Assembly: GCA_024760905.1 (NCBI GenBank)
Contig: CM045729.1
Span: 8,840,580 to 8,904,579 of the forward strand
DNA from: Plotosus lineatus
Taxonomy: Eukaryota; Chordata; Actinopteri; Siluriformes; Plotosidae
Reading direction: 5' to 3'
Length of the DNA stretch: 64,000 nt
Shown here: positions 34,125 through 46,476 of the stretch, in pieces
Position numbering within the stretch: position 1 is the stretch's first letter
Layout of the letters: each line of letters begins with the position of its first letter
Notes under the pieces: model-generated
The model's database searches: none
The model's input: the letters and a program-made list of their open reading frames with translations, nothing else
Told to the model about the DNA's origin: nothing
Position numbers and translations under genes: made by a program

Positions 34125-35255
34125 GAGCATTCACCCAGTCTTTAAAGTCATCCTCAGCACTTAGGATTGTCTCTTAGCCACCAGAAAGGATTGTCACTGG
34201 ACAATGGAGTACAATGTGATCTGTAGTTCTGGGCCTCCTTGACAGCTACGACAGGCATCAGAGTCTTTCAGTTTTCAGTGGTGCATGTGTGCAGCAGTCC
34301 TGCCATGTCCAGTCAGAAGGCGGTTGGAGGTGACCCATTGTTTCCGGTTGCAGCTCTCAAAACCTGGCAACTTTTCCGTAGGGTCAAAATGTTACCTCCC
34401 TTGGGAGTGTGCTGGTTCCACATTGTTTTCCATTCTTCAGTAAGGTTGAAGTCTTCAACTTTTGATTTGTAGAATGGATTCCTGGATTTTAGCATTGAGG
34501 TTGTTGGCATACTCTCCATGATGATTTTCAAAGGAATCTGTTTGGTGGTTTACTCTATCCTTTTATGCATTTTCTGGTTTGCTTCTTGTATTCTCAGAGA
34601 TGGTGGTTCAATGGCACTCATGGTTGTGAGTCATTGTGATGAGGTTGACTTGAGACATCCAGACACAATTCTCATTTGTTTCTCTGAGTTTGACATCAAT
34701 TAGTTTTATATGAGGGCTTCTCATCCACACTGGGGCACATTATTCTACACTACAGGAGAGGGTCAGGGCAGATGTTCGCAGGACTTGTTGTGAGGCTCCC
34801 CAGGAAGAGTTTGCAAGTTTTCTCATTAAGCAGTTTCATTTTGCGATCTTGTTTGCACACCCCTCAAAATATTTGAGATAGCTCAGTGTCCTATCCAATG
34901 TGACACCTAAATATTTTGGGTTGCGGTCTGTGGATAGTGTGGTGTGACCAATTGTTATGTTGAGTTCTTTCCTTGCTTTCTTGTTGTTCAGGTTGAATGA
35001 TGCTGAAACCGACTTGGTGGTATTCAATTTCAGGTACCATTTATCAAAGTAGTCCTTGAGTTTTATGGTGTCACTGCTGCGTACCTTTTCAATTTTTTTC
35101 CAGTCTTTAGATTGAGGGGCCAAAACCCAGTCGTCTGCATACCCAAGGTTGAAAGATTCACAGCTTGGCATGTCACTTATATACACATTAAAGAAAGCTG
35201 GTGCTATAACTGAGCCTTGGGGTACTACGTTCTTGATTTTCCTTGTGATACTTTT
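34125..35255 (-). mobile_element. Jockey/CR1-like reverse transcriptase remnant (LINE type D)
   Basis: Minus strand 34,836-35,250: QGSVIAPAFFNVYISDMP, the active-site box GYADDWVLAPQ, then KYLGVTLDRTLSYLKYFEG and ANKIAK. To its left (34,130-34,835) the frame decays (WGASQQVLRTSAL-like near 34,765-34,800). Clade assignment is by resemblance only. Confidence 0.65.
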
Positions 35256-35271
35256 TGTCCCTCCAAATCTT

Positions 35272-38200
35272 CTTCTTTCTTCTTTTCCTTTCGGCTGTTC
35301 CCTTCAGGGGTCGCCACAGCAAATGATCTGCCTCCATCTCTCCCTATCCTCTGCATCTTCTACTCTTACTCCAACGACCTTCATGTCTGCCTTCACCGCA
35401 TCCATAAATCTTCTCTTTGGTCTTCCTCGAGGCCTTTTGCCTGGTAGTTCCAACCATAGCATCCTACGACCAATATACTCACTATTCCTCCTCTGTACAT
35501 GTCCAAACCATCTCAATCTAGCCTCTCTGACTTTGTCTCCAAAACATCTAACATGTGCTGTCTTTCTGATGTACTCATTTCTGATCCTATTCATCCTCAT
35601 TACTCCCAAAGAGAACCTCAACATTTTCATCTCTGCTACCTCCAACTCTGACTCCTGTCTTTTCCCCAGGGCCACTGTCTCTAAACCATACAACATTGCT
35701 GGCCTCATCACCGTCTTGTACACTTTTCCCTTCATTCTTGCCGATACTCTCCTATCACACATCACACCGGACACTTTTCTCCATCCATTCCAACCTGCCT
35801 GCACGCGCTTCTTCACCTCTTTTCCACACTCTCCATTGCTCTGTATTGTTGAGCCTAAGTACTTAAAATCCTCCACCTTCTTTATCTCTGCCCCCTGTAA
35901 CCTCAAAGTTCCTCTTGGGTCCTTGTCATTCACACACATGTATTCTGTCTTACTAAGACTAACCTTCAATCCCCTCCTTTCCAGGGCATACCTCCACCTC
36001 TCTAGATTTTCCTCCACTTGGTCTTTGCTCTCACTACAGATCACTATGTCATCTGCAAACATCATAGTCCATGGAGATTCTTGTCTAACCTCGTCTGTTA
36101 GCCTGTCCATCACCATAGCAAACAAGAAAGGGCTGAGAGCTGACCCTTGATGCAGTCCCACCTCCACCTTGAACTCTTCTGTCACACCGACAGCACACCT
36201 CACCACTGTCTTACATCTCTCATACATGTCCTGCACCACTCTAACATACTTCTCTGTCACTCCAGACTTCCTCATACAATACCACAGTTCTTCTCTCGGC
36301 ACCCTGTCATATGCTTTCTCCAGATCCACAAAGGCACAATGCAGCTCCTTCTGACCTTCTCTGTACTTCTCTATTAACATCCTCAAAGCAAACACTGCAT
36401 CTGTGGTGCTCTTTCTTGGCATGAAACCAAACTGTGGTTCACAAATGCTGACCTCTGCCCTTAGTCTTGCTTCCACTATTCTTTCCCATAGATTCATTGT
36501 ATGGATCATCAACTTTATCCCTCTGTACATCTCCCTTGTTCTTAAAAATGGGCACAAGCACACTTCTCCTCCATTCCTCGGGCATCTGCTCAATTATAAA
36601 AAATAAAAAATATTCTTGTCAGAAAATCTACTGCTACCTCCCCTAGATACTTCCATACCTCAACTGATATGTCATCAGGGCCAACTGCCTTTCCACTCTT
36701 CATCCTCTTCAATGCCCTCCTCACTTCTCCCTTACTAATCTTTGCTACTTCCTGCTCCTCAATGGTCACCCCTTCTACTCTTTTTTCTCTCTCATTTTCC
36801 TCATTCATTAGCTCTTCAAAGTATTCTTTCCATCTTCCCAGCACACTTCTGTCATCAGTCAATACATTTCCCTCTCTGTCCTTTATCACTCTAACTTGCT
36901 GCACGTCTTTCCCATCTCTATTTCTCTGCTGTGCTAACCTGTATAGATCATTTTCTCCCTCCTTACTGTTCAACCTATCATACAAGTCATCATACGCTCT
37001 CTGTTTGGCCTTTGACACTGCTACCTTCGCCTTACGCTGTGTCTCCCTGTAGTCCTGTTTACTCTCTTCGGTCCTCTCAATGTCCCACTTCTTCTTGGCT
37101 AACCTCTTCTTTTGTACACACTCCTGCACTTCCTCATTCCACCACCAAGTTTCCTTATCTACTTTCCTTCCAGAGGACACACCAAGTACTCTCCTACCGG
37201 TCTCCCTGATCACATTGGCTGTGGTTGTCCAGTCCTCTGGAAGCACTTCCTGACTACCCAAAGCCTGTTTCAACTTCTCCTTGAAGACAACACGACACTC
37301 TTCCTTTTTCAGCTTCCACCACTTTGTCTTCTGCCTTGCCTTTGCCTTTTTCACCTTTCTCACCATCAGTGTCATCCCGCACACCACCATCCTATGCTGT
37401 TTGGCAACACTCTCACCCACTACTACTTTGCAGTCACTGACTTCCTTCAAATTACATCGCCTACACAAGATGTAGTCTACCCGTGTGCTCCTACCTCCGC
37501 TTTCATAAGTCACCCTATGCTCCTGTTTCTTCTGGAAGAAAGTATTCACCACAGCCATTTCCATCCTTTTTGCAAAATCGATCAACATCTGTCCTTCTGT
37601 GTTCCTGTCCTGGATACCAAACCTGCCCATCACTTCCTCGTCCCCTCTGTTGCCTGCACCAACATGTCCATTGAAGTCTGCTCCAATGACCACTCTTTCA
37701 CCTCTGGGGGTACTCTGCATCACTTCATCTAACTCACTCCAGAATCTCTCCTCTTCTAGCTTACATCCTGCCTGTGGGGCATAAGCACTAACAACATTGA
37801 CCATCACGCCTTCAATTTCTAACTTGAGACTCATCACTCTGTCTGACACTCCTTTCACTTCTAGAACATTCCTGACAAACCCCTCCTTCATGATGACTCC
37901 TACTCCATTTCTCTTCCCATCCACACCATTATAAAACAGTTTAAACCCTGCTCCTAAGCTTCTAGTCTTTCTACCTTTCCATGTTGTCTCCTGAACACAC
38001 AGTATGTCCACCTTCCTCCTCTGCATCATGTCAGCCAGCTCCCTATCTTTTCCTTGCATAGTTCCAACATTCAAAATCCCCACTCTCAGTCCTAGACTCA
38101 TGCCTTTCCTCTTCTCTCTCTGCCTACGGACACGCCTCCCACCTCTCCTTCTTCAACGTCTTCGACCAACAGTAGTCCAATTTCCATCAGCACCCTGTTG

Positions 38201-38410
38201 ATTGACAACACTGATGGCGGTCGTTCTTAACCCGGGCCTCGACCGATCCGGTATGGGGGTAATACTTCTGATTTGCATCATAAATGTTTGGCATTGGTTT
38301 TACGTCGGATGCCCTTCCTGACCCAACCCTCTGCATTTCTCCGGGCTTGGGACCGGCATGAGGGGGGGAGACACTAGTTAATGCCCCCCCCCACCTCATG
38401 GCTGCATTTG
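35272..38410 (-). mobile_element. Near full-length RTE LINE, one rearrangement (copy iii)
   Basis: Minus strand from AATGCAGCCATGAGG (38,410) to the GAAAAGAAGAAAGAAGAAG end (35,272). Two long frames cover almost the whole protein: 36,590-38,101 (503 residues, endonuclease and RT start) and 35,304-36,593 (429 residues, RT palm with [15 protein letters not shown] through the C-terminus). They are separated at 36,590-36,615, where part of the normal [14 protein letters not shown] region is replaced by an A/T-rich patch. It is the best-preserved copy in the window. Confidence 0.9.
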
Positions 38411-38411
38411 T

Positions 38412-38575
38412 GTTTGATATTGGATCCTAGATAGGTGAAATCATTTACTTCCTCAATCTTATCACCGTTTAGTTTGATGTTGTCTTTGAGTCTGGCATTC
38501 ATTTTCATGCTCTTGGTGTTCTCGGTACTGACCTTCAAACTAAGGTTTCCAGCTGTTTTTGCCATGGCATGTATG
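38412..38575 (-). mobile_element. LINE RT C-terminal fragment
   Basis: Minus strand MAKTAGNLSLKVSTENTKSM, then IEEVNDFTYLGSNIKHK, the post-palm segment of a LINE RT similar to type C at 33.2 kb. Confidence 0.6.
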
Positions 38576-38722
38576 GCAAGTATGTTAGAGTGGTGCAGGA
38601 CATGTACAGACTGTACTAGTAGTAATTAAAGGATCAACTTTATTAAATCATCAGTACACACAGTGTTTAATATTTAACAATATCAATGTTGAACTTGTGT
38701 ACTCTGTTTGTCGCTTACAGGA

Positions 38723-40272
38723 ATGGAGTCGGCGCCATATGATCGCTTCACCTCATTAGAGTCTGACAGCGAGCAGCGAGGATATAATAAAGCTTCTTTA
38801 CACACACAGAGTGAGTTACAGCTTTATTCATTTCAGGATGTGAACATCAGACACTCAACATATCTGTAAGATGGCAGTAGAATTAGCCTTTTAATGAAAA
38901 CTTTATAGCAGCGTAGTTTTCAGAATAAAGTTGTGTCATATTTCATACTATTTCATATAGTCATTTACAGCGAGCTAAAAATGGGTCGCTTACAAGCAGA
39001 CTAGTCCAATAATGCTATTTGGACATTCAAACCTTACTGTAGCCAATTAGCTAGAATGCCAGCAAACTGGTATTTTTTTGTCAGATAGTGAATGCAAGAG
39101 GACAATTTTTAGTCTTACTCACTGAGAGGTATAGGGGGCAGTGGTGGTCTAGTGGTATAGGGTGCTGGATCGCTGATCCTAAGGTTCGGGGTTCAAGTCC
39201 CACTCTCCACAAGGTTGTCACTGTCCCCCCCAGTGCAGCTAACTGGGTTATCAAAGGTGGGCCATGTCTGTCACTGTCTATGGTGAGAGGTTCATATAAA
39301 AGAACCATTGCTGACTTTCGTAAAGAATAGCTGCAAAGCTGTCAGCGTATTTCTGTCCCTTGTTAAAAGGGTTGTGTCAGGAAGGTCATCCGACGTAAAA
39401 ACCTCTGCCAACTCAAACATGCGAATCATTCACTGTGGAGACCCCTAATAAAGGGAAAGAGTTGAAAGGAAATCTCCCTCACTCACTGAGAGGTAGTTTG
39501 CTATAACAGCGCATGACTGTGTTTACAACACTAATTAGGTTTAGCTCATATTGTAGTTTATGCTAATATTTAAAGCTCAGGTATGCGACTTAAAAACATG
39601 GACTTTCTTCAAATACTTAATGATAATTAAAGCACTGCTTTATTCACAACATGATGATGAATTCCTTTAGGCTTTTTCCTTTTTTTTTGAAGTATTTAAA
39701 AGTATTTTATATTCTGCGAATTAGTATTTGTAATATAGAGTGAGTTTGTTTACTGTATTTTATAATCACTAGTATATTCTATATTAAAGGAGGTTTATGC
39801 CCTCTTTAAAAATGTGATTAAGAAACAATCACATCCCTCATGAATATTGATGTGTGATTATTATTATTTAATCTTATCCTCATATTGCTTTACAGAAAGC
39901 AGGACCAGCCTTTACTCTCATTTAATAAAAATCTGTTTTTTGTTTTTAGTCTCACAGACCTGTCGGTTTTACATCATGTTTGGTGTACTCGCTGCCTTCC
40001 TGCTCCTGCTGACTCTTACTGTGGGAATTAAAAGTACATCATACACATTTGTATTTTTCATGTAATTTATTAATTTAGCTAAAATTCCTCATTCTATTAA
40101 AATGCCACTGAAAGAAAATAACAAATCAAAGAAAACATATAAAATGAACCGGATGTAGTTTTCACAGTGTGGCGCTGTGTAAGCCAAACAAACAAAATAA
40201 GATATTTTAAAGGTTTATGCCTACATATGGGGACATGCACTGTATAATAATGTTTGTGTGTGTGTGTGTGTG

Positions 40273-40318
<46 letters not shown>

Positions 40319-40863
40319 TATATAAAAGTCACTCATGTGAATCAGAAGGTGTCAGATCTGGCCTCGTCGCTGAAGATGATCAGTCAGACAGAAAGGCAGA
40401 CAGGTGAACCACACATTCTTTTATGGTACTTTTGACACAGGAAGTTTTAACTTCATAGAATTTCATTTATTAATTTTTCTTCTGGACTGTTTAATCCTAA
40501 TTAGGGTCGTGGTGAGGCCGCTGCCCATCTCAGCCGTCTCTGTGCAAAGAAAGAGGGCACCCTAGACTATAGAATTTCTCTGAAATGTACCAATTTATAG
40601 ATGAAGCGAGTTACAGCATTAGTGTCAAAATTATATAAAGTGGAATGATTAATAAGGTCTGTGATGGCCTGGCAAGCTGTCCAGGGTGTACTCTGCTTTT
40701 TCCCCACAGTCAGCTGAGATGGGTGCCAGTTTCCCTGCAACCTGGATCAGGATTAAGCGGTTTAGAAAATGGTAAAAGAATGTTAATGTGGTGTGAGTGC
40801 AGCAGGTGAGATTGCACATTTAAACACACCATCATGATACTACATATCTGTTCATTTACGTCT

Positions 40864-40902
<39 letters not shown>

Positions 40903-43900
40903 CTCTTCCCATCTCACCCCCTCCTAGATACCAGTTCCTATTATAAATCTGCAGTTCCACTCCCAGTCAGAGGTGATGCTGTGTTTTTCTGAATGTTAGT
41001 CGGTGATTGTTCTGTGTGTCTTATCAGCTTGGTCGCTGATATAAATGTGTGTGTCTGTGTGTCTGTGTGTGTGTGTGTGTGTGTGTGTATTTGCAGGTTC
41101 TTGTGAGGAAAACTGGTACTTTTATGAAAAAAAGTGTTATTACTTGTCTACTCAGAGGATGAACTGGCACAATGCAGAGAAGAACTGCGTCTTGAGAAGA
41201 GGTCACTTGATGGTGGTGAACAACCGTGAAGAGATGGTAAACCCTAAATACCACGAACACTCTTCTTCTTTTTCTATTCCTTTCGGCTGTTCCCTTCAGG
41301 GGTCGCCAGAGCGAATCATCTGCCTCCATACAAGATAACAAACAGACAAAACAGACAAAACCACACAGACAAAACCACACTGACAGCTTTGCAGCTCCTC
41401 TTTACGAAAGTCAGCAATGGCTGGTTCTATTACAGTACATACCTCTCACCATAGACAGTGAGAGACATGGCCAGCCTTTGATAACCGAGTTAGCTGCACT
41501 GGGGGGAAAGTGAGAACCTTGTGGAGAGTGGGACTTGAACCCCCAACCTGAGGATCAGCGATCCATCGCCCTATACCATCAGGCCACCACTGACCTAAAT
41601 GCCCCAAATACACTACAGTAAACACCTGAAATACCCCCAAATAACTGAAACACCTGAAATTCTCCACTCACCCAAAATGCACTTAATGCTTTAAACACCG
41701 TAAATACTCAAACACCCCAAACACCCTGCATACCCTAAATACTTAAAATACACAGCACATGCTAAATACCCTCTTCTTCTTCTTTTCCTTTCGGCTTTTC
41801 CCTTCAGGGGTCGCCACAGCGAATCATCTGCCTCCATCTCACCCTATCCTTTGCATTTTCTTCTCTTACACCAACTACCTTCATATCCTTCTTCACCACA
41901 TCCATGAATCGAAATACCCTAAACACTCTTAACACCCCAACATTCTAAATATAATTAGCATTTGTTATAATTAACACTAAACATCTTGAATATCCCAAAT
42001 GCTGCAAGCACAATAAATACCCCAAATTCCCCAAACACCTTGAATTCTTTAAACTCCAAAAATACACCTAATCCTAACCCCTCACAACTCTTAGTGTACT
42101 TTCACTGATCAGGAAATACATTCATTCATTTATTTGCTCTATCACTAAATGCCCTCCCCCAGTGCAGCTAATTGGATTATCAAAGGCTGGCCATGTCTCT
42201 CACTGTCTATGGTGTGAGGCATGTGAATGAACCATTACTGACTTTTGACAAGAGTAGGCTGCAAAGCCATCAGCGTGTTTTTAAATCCGGAGTCGGAGTA
42301 CCCTGAAGCAGTTCTTTCACAGTAACGTTCTGGCAACTCCTGCAGTGGCACTGGAACCCAGTCGTATCAGGCACTAGCCCTTCCATTGGATCCTTCCGGT
42401 GGCACTGAGAGGGGGGGACTTGCTGCTTGGGTAACGGCCTGTCCTCCGTTACTCCCTACCCAGGCTCTGCCTACTGGAGAGTATCACCAGCCGGGATACC
42501 AGCCAGAGAAGGCTCCACCTTTCCCTCACTCATAAATCTGACCCCGAAATATTTGAGTTCCTCCACTTGGGGCAGGACCTCATTCCAGACCACGAGGGTG
42601 CATTCCACTCTTTACCAGCTGAGAACCATGGCCTCGGACTGCTGATTCTTATCCCAGCCATTTCTCACTCAACTGCAAATCGCTCCAATGAGAGTTGGAG
42701 TTCCTGGCTTGATGAAGCCAAAAGGACAAAGTTATCCACAAAAAGCAGAGATGAGATTCGATGGCCACTAAACCAGAACCACTCAAAAGTCGGTTCATTA
42801 AAATTATGAACAGAATCGGTGACAATGGACAGCCTTGACGAACACCAACCCTCAATGGAAATTAATTCGACCTGTTGTTCCCAATGAGGACCAAGCTCTG
42901 GCTCCAATGACACAGAGACTGAATGATCTGTAGCAATGGGTCCATTGCAGTACACAGTACTCCCAACTCACACCCCACAAGATAACCTGAGGGGCATGGT
43001 CGAAAGCCTTCTCTAAATCCACAAAACACATGTGGACAGATTGGGCAAACTCCATGGCCCCTTCAGGTTCCTGAAGAGCGTATAGAGTTGGTCAAGAGTG
43101 TTGCGATCAGGATGAAAATCACATTGAGTCCCTGAATCCGGGGTGCAACTATCGGTCGGATCCTCCTCTCCAGCACTCTTGCATAGACTTTCCCAGGTAG
43201 TCTGAGGAGTGTGATTTTACAATAATTGGAACACACTCTCCGGTCCCCATTATTAAAAAGGGGGACTACCACACCGGTTTACCAATCCAGAAGTACAGCC
43301 CCCAATGACCATGCGATGTTGCAGAGACATGTCAAACAAGACAGTCCTACAACATCCAGAGACTCTCATCCATCCTCGGAGGCCGACCACTGAGGAGCTT
43401 TTTGACTACCCCATCGACCTCAGCTCCAGTGATGGGTGAACCCCCATCCAAACCCCGAGGGTCATCCTCCTTCATGGAGAGCATGTTGGTGGAATTGAAG
43501 AGGACCTCGAAGTATTCCTTCCACAGCCTGACAACATCCCCAGTCAAGGTGAGCAGCTCCCAATTTCCATTGTCAACAGTATTTGTGGAGAACTGCTTCC
43601 CCCTCCTGAAGCATTGGATAGTGGTCCAGAACCTTTTTGAGGCCAAACGATAATTGCTTTCCAGGTCCTCACCGAACTCCTCCCACGCCCAAGATTTTGC
43701 ATCATGACAGATCGGGCTGCAGCACATTTGGCAGGTACCTGTCTGCTGCCGCCGGAATCCCTCAGACCAATAAGACCTGATAGGCCTCCTTTTTAAACTG
43801 GACAGCCCCTTCACCAAAGTGTCAACCACTGGGTTCGACAGGCAATGATGACCTTCTAGCCACAGTTATGGGCTGTTGCCTCAATAATGGAGGCACGAAA

Positions 43901-46133
43901 CATGTCCTTTTCGGATTCAACGACATCCCCCTCTTTCGGGATGTGGTTGTAGTTCTGCCGAAGGTGAGAGTTAAAGGCCGCTCTGACAGAAGACTATACC
44001 AAATGTTCCCAGGAGGCTCTAACTAAACTCTTAGGCCTGACAGGATTGGATGGCGGCCTCCGCTGCTATCGGAGCCAACTCACCACCATGTGATGATTGG
44101 TTGACTGCTCCACTTCTCTCTTCACCCGAGTGTCCAGAAAATGTGGCTGCAAGTTCGGTGACATGACTACAAAGTCTATCATCAAACTGCTACCTAGGAT
44201 GTCCTGGTGCCAAGTGCACTTATGGAGACCCTTATGTTTTCCCATGGTGTTCATGATGGACAAACCGTGACAAGTACAGAAATCCAACTATGAAACACCT
44301 TTCGGGTTGAGACTGGAGAGGCCCTACCTGCCGATCACACATTTCCAGGTCACACTATCATTGCCCACATGGGTGTTGACGTCTCCCAAGACAACGAGGG
44401 AGTCTGCCAGGGGTGTGTTCTCTAACACACCCCTTAAAGACTCAAAGAAGGGTGGGTCGTCTGAACTGTCATTTGTTGCATAAGCACAAACAACAGTCAG
44501 GACCCGTCTCCCCACCCGAAGGTGGAGTGAAGCTACCCTTTTGTCTAACGGGGAGCACCCCAATGTGTAGGCATAGAGTCTGTGGGCAACAAGGATGCCC
44601 GCAATGGATCGCCGCCTCTCCCCATGAGCAACTCCAGAATGGAATAAGGCCCAGCCTCTCTTGAGATGGCTGGTTCCAGAGCCCAAGCTATGCATTGAGG
44701 TGTGTTAAACTATATCTAGTTGGTATCTCTCCACCTCACACACCAGCTCAGGCTCCTTCCCCACCAGAGAGGTGACATTCCATGTCTCAAGAGTAAGAGT
44801 CAGTACCTGAGGATTGGTCCGACAGAACCCATGCTTTTGGCTACCAACCAACTCACACTGCATCTGACCCCTATAGCCCCTTTCCCAGATGGTGAATCCA
44901 TGGGAGGGTGGACCAATGTCTCTTTTTCAGGCCGGGCCCGGCCAGGCTCCTTAAACTGAAGCCCAACCACCTTCCTTCAAGCCACTCACCAGGCCTGGTC
45001 CCTGTTGACTCGTGTCTGGGCAAGGGAAATCATCTCCTTTTAAGTTTCTCTGTAAGGGTCTTTGAACTGCGCTTCACCTGGACCTTTATCTAAAAGACCT
45101 GCTTGCCTTGAATGACCGTATCAGGGTCATAATGCCCATGACAACATAGCTCCTAGAATCATTAGGACACGCAAATCCCTCCACCATAAAAAGGTGTCGA
45201 TTCAAGAGGGGCCCCAAACACTTTAAATACTCCAAACATCTCAAACCCTTTAAATACCCAAGCACCCTAAATACCCTCAGATCCTAACCACTTTACATAT
45301 GCCAAACACCCAAACACTTTAAATACCACAAGCACAATGAACACTCTAAATATCCCAAACACCCTGAACACCTTGAATATCCCAAGTACCCCAAATGCAA
45401 TAAATATCCAAAATATCCCAAACACCTTGAATTCCTCAAACACTCCAACTACACCTAATCCTGATCCCTCATGACTCTTAGTGTAGTACAGTACACTGCT
45501 CAGGAAATACATTCATTCATTTATTTGTTGAAGCACTCAAGCTTAGCTCACATGCAAACAGTCATGACCGAATGTACAAACGAATTTCAGTTTGTGGGTA
45601 GTTGAGTATATTTTAGGATGTAATTGGTGGAATTTGAGGTAAATGGTCTGCTTTTGTGGTCTTGGAAAAAGTTTTGCTCCTGCTCAAAATTTGGTGTGAA
45701 TTCAGAGTGGCTCCAATACCAGAGAACAGCTTGAGAAGCAGTTCGGGTTTTGTTGCGCTTTTTCGCACAGCTCAAGCTGCACACGTCACGTGAATCTGCC
45801 CTTTCTATATAGAAGTGACCGGCCAGAGTCCTGTGTGCATACAATTTTGTTTTAAAAAAAAAAAGATCTGCATATTTCCTAAACATCATTGTTTTGACTA
45901 TATTACATGTGTACACGTGTTATTGTTTTTTTTGTTTTGTTTTTTTGTTCCAGGAGTACATATCTCAGGTAGTTAAAGACCATCTGCAGTATTGGATAGG
46001 TCTGGTTGAGAAAGAGGGCGAAGAAACCTGGAGCTGGGTCGATGGAACGGACTTTAACTCCACTGAGCAGTCAGTACTTAAACATAATCCCAAATCCTTG
46101 CACCCTTTAACCTTTACCTCTCAGCTCAAACAT

Positions 46134-46169
<36 letters not shown>

Positions 46170-46200
46170 CTCTCTCTCTCGCTCTCTCTCTCTCGCTCTC

Positions 46201-46259
<59 letters not shown>

Positions 46260-46454
46260 CTCCCCCCCCACCCTATCTTTCTGTGTGTGTCCAGTTTCTG
46301 GGATGAGGGACAGCCAGATGATTGGGATCACCGCGTGAACGGAGAGGACTGTGGGCAGATTCACCCAAGATTGTCCTCTATAATAACACACAGGCTGTGG
46401 AATGATGCTGACTGTACATTAAGCTATCTCTATGTCTGTGAGAGACCAGCATAG
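38723..46454 (+). CDS. Type II membrane C-type lectin, copy A (6 exons)
   Basis: Exons: 38723-38810, 39950-40033, 40329-40403, 41097-41236, 45954-46069, 46295-46454; all GT/AG, phases join, 220 residues. Layout: cytoplasmic tail 1-35 with YDRF (possible YxxF internalisation motif), membrane helix about 36-56 (YIMFGVLAAFLLLLTLTVGI), short stalk 57-83, C-type lectin domain 85-218 with CEENWYFYEKKCYY, WIGL (143-146), QPDDW (174-178), GEDCGQ, WND (203-205) and six cysteines. QPD is the galactose-type specificity motif; QPDDW equals that of hepatic asialoglycoprotein receptors, but the loop before GEDC is two residues shorter. The three-exon domain and type II layout fit the ASGR/CD209/CLEC4 group; orthology is not resolved. 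The exon 1 ATG follows an acceptor two bases upstream, so the leader has an intron. No ITAM/ITIM-like tail is visible. Confidence 0.9.
39132..39480 (+). mobile_element. Family 1 SINE present only in unit A
   Basis: Complete copy with a perfect 15-bp duplication ACTCACTGAGAGGTA (39,117-39,131 and 39,481-39,495). Unit B has the empty site (ACTCACTGAGAGGTAGTTTG near 57,571). Confidence 0.95.
40253..40318 (+). repeat. (GT)n before lectin A exon 3
   Basis: About 33 GT units ending 10 bases before the exon 3 acceptor; matching (GT)n in unit B at 58,342-58,393. Another (GT)n at 41,047-41,089 precedes exon 4 (B: 59,084-59,121). Confidence 0.9.
40866..40899 (+). repeat. (CT)n in lectin A intron 3
   Basis: About 17 CT units; shorter in unit B (58,906-58,922). 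A decayed family 2 SINE tail lies at 40,490-40,775. Confidence 0.85.
41263..41595 (-). mobile_element. RTE 3'-end fragment joined to family 1 SINE fragment
   Basis: Minus: RTE 3' end (41,263-41,333, with TTTCGGCTGTTCCCTTCAGG on +) then a short CAGACAAAAC repeat, then SINE head and centre (41,385-41,595). Both are absent from the same place in unit B (after 59,295). Confidence 0.75.
41600..42075 (+). repeat. G-poor minisatellite in lectin A intron 4, left block
   Basis: Degenerate 9-10 bp units of the type AAATACCCC and AAACACTCT, almost without G on this strand. It is interrupted by a 5'-truncated RTE (41,773-41,908). The block resumes at 45,212-45,450 beyond a LINE insertion. Confidence 0.8.
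41773..41908 (-). mobile_element. 5'-truncated RTE LINE in minisatellite
   Basis: Minus-strand last 135 bases of the RTE (FMDVVKKDMK region to GAAAAGAAGAAGAAG). AAATACC is found on both sides, a possible target duplication, though the repeat background makes this uncertain. Confidence 0.75.
42157..42284 (+). mobile_element. Family 1 SINE centre
   Basis: CAGCTAATTGGATTATCAAA to GCCATCAGCGTGTTT; head and tail missing, ends where the Rex-type LINE begins. Confidence 0.65.
42285..45210 (-). mobile_element. Rex-type non-LTR retrotransposon in lectin A intron 4
   Basis: Minus strand, right to left: 5' part (45,200-44,700), endonuclease (VVCAYATNDSSDDPPFFESL, LVVLGDVNTHVGND at 44,330-44,490; CTWHQDILGSSLMIDFVV at 44,150-44,230), linker (RFWTTIQCFRRGKQF at 43,600), RT (VVPLFNNGDRRVCSNY at 43,250; MCFVDLEKAFDHAP at 43,020; GVRQGCPLSPILFIILMNR at 42,820; SSLLFVDNFVLLAS at 42,715). 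Many frameshifts. The RT active-site box reads FVDN, so the second catalytic Asp is lost here. Confidence 0.85.
45212..45450 (+). repeat. G-poor minisatellite, right block
   Basis: Same units as 41,600-42,075, ending in CCTAATCCTGATCCCTCATG and ACTCTTAGTGTA, which repeats the end of the left block (42,068-42,103). 45,455-45,950 has no other feature. Confidence 0.8.
46136..46258 (+). repeat. (CT)n in lectin A intron 5
   Basis: About 120 bases of CTCTCT with G interruptions, ending about 35 bases before the exon 6 acceptor; only about 34 bases in unit B (63,475-63,509). Confidence 0.9.
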
Positions 46455-46458
46455 TATG

Positions 46459-46476
46459 TGCGTGCACACACGCACG

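Noticed and set aside
39132..39210. tRNA gene candidates at SINE heads (GGTGGTCTAGTGG ... GGTTCAAGTCC)
   Set aside because: The A- and B-box-like motifs belong to family 1 SINEs; no cloverleaf with acceptor stem can be closed, and the same head recurs in about ten copies.
42427..42809. Plus-strand ORFs opposite the Rex-type LINE
   Set aside because: They are complements of the minus-strand RT; the same sequences recur at 60.5-60.9 kb and 62.5-62.8 kb only because the LINE recurs.
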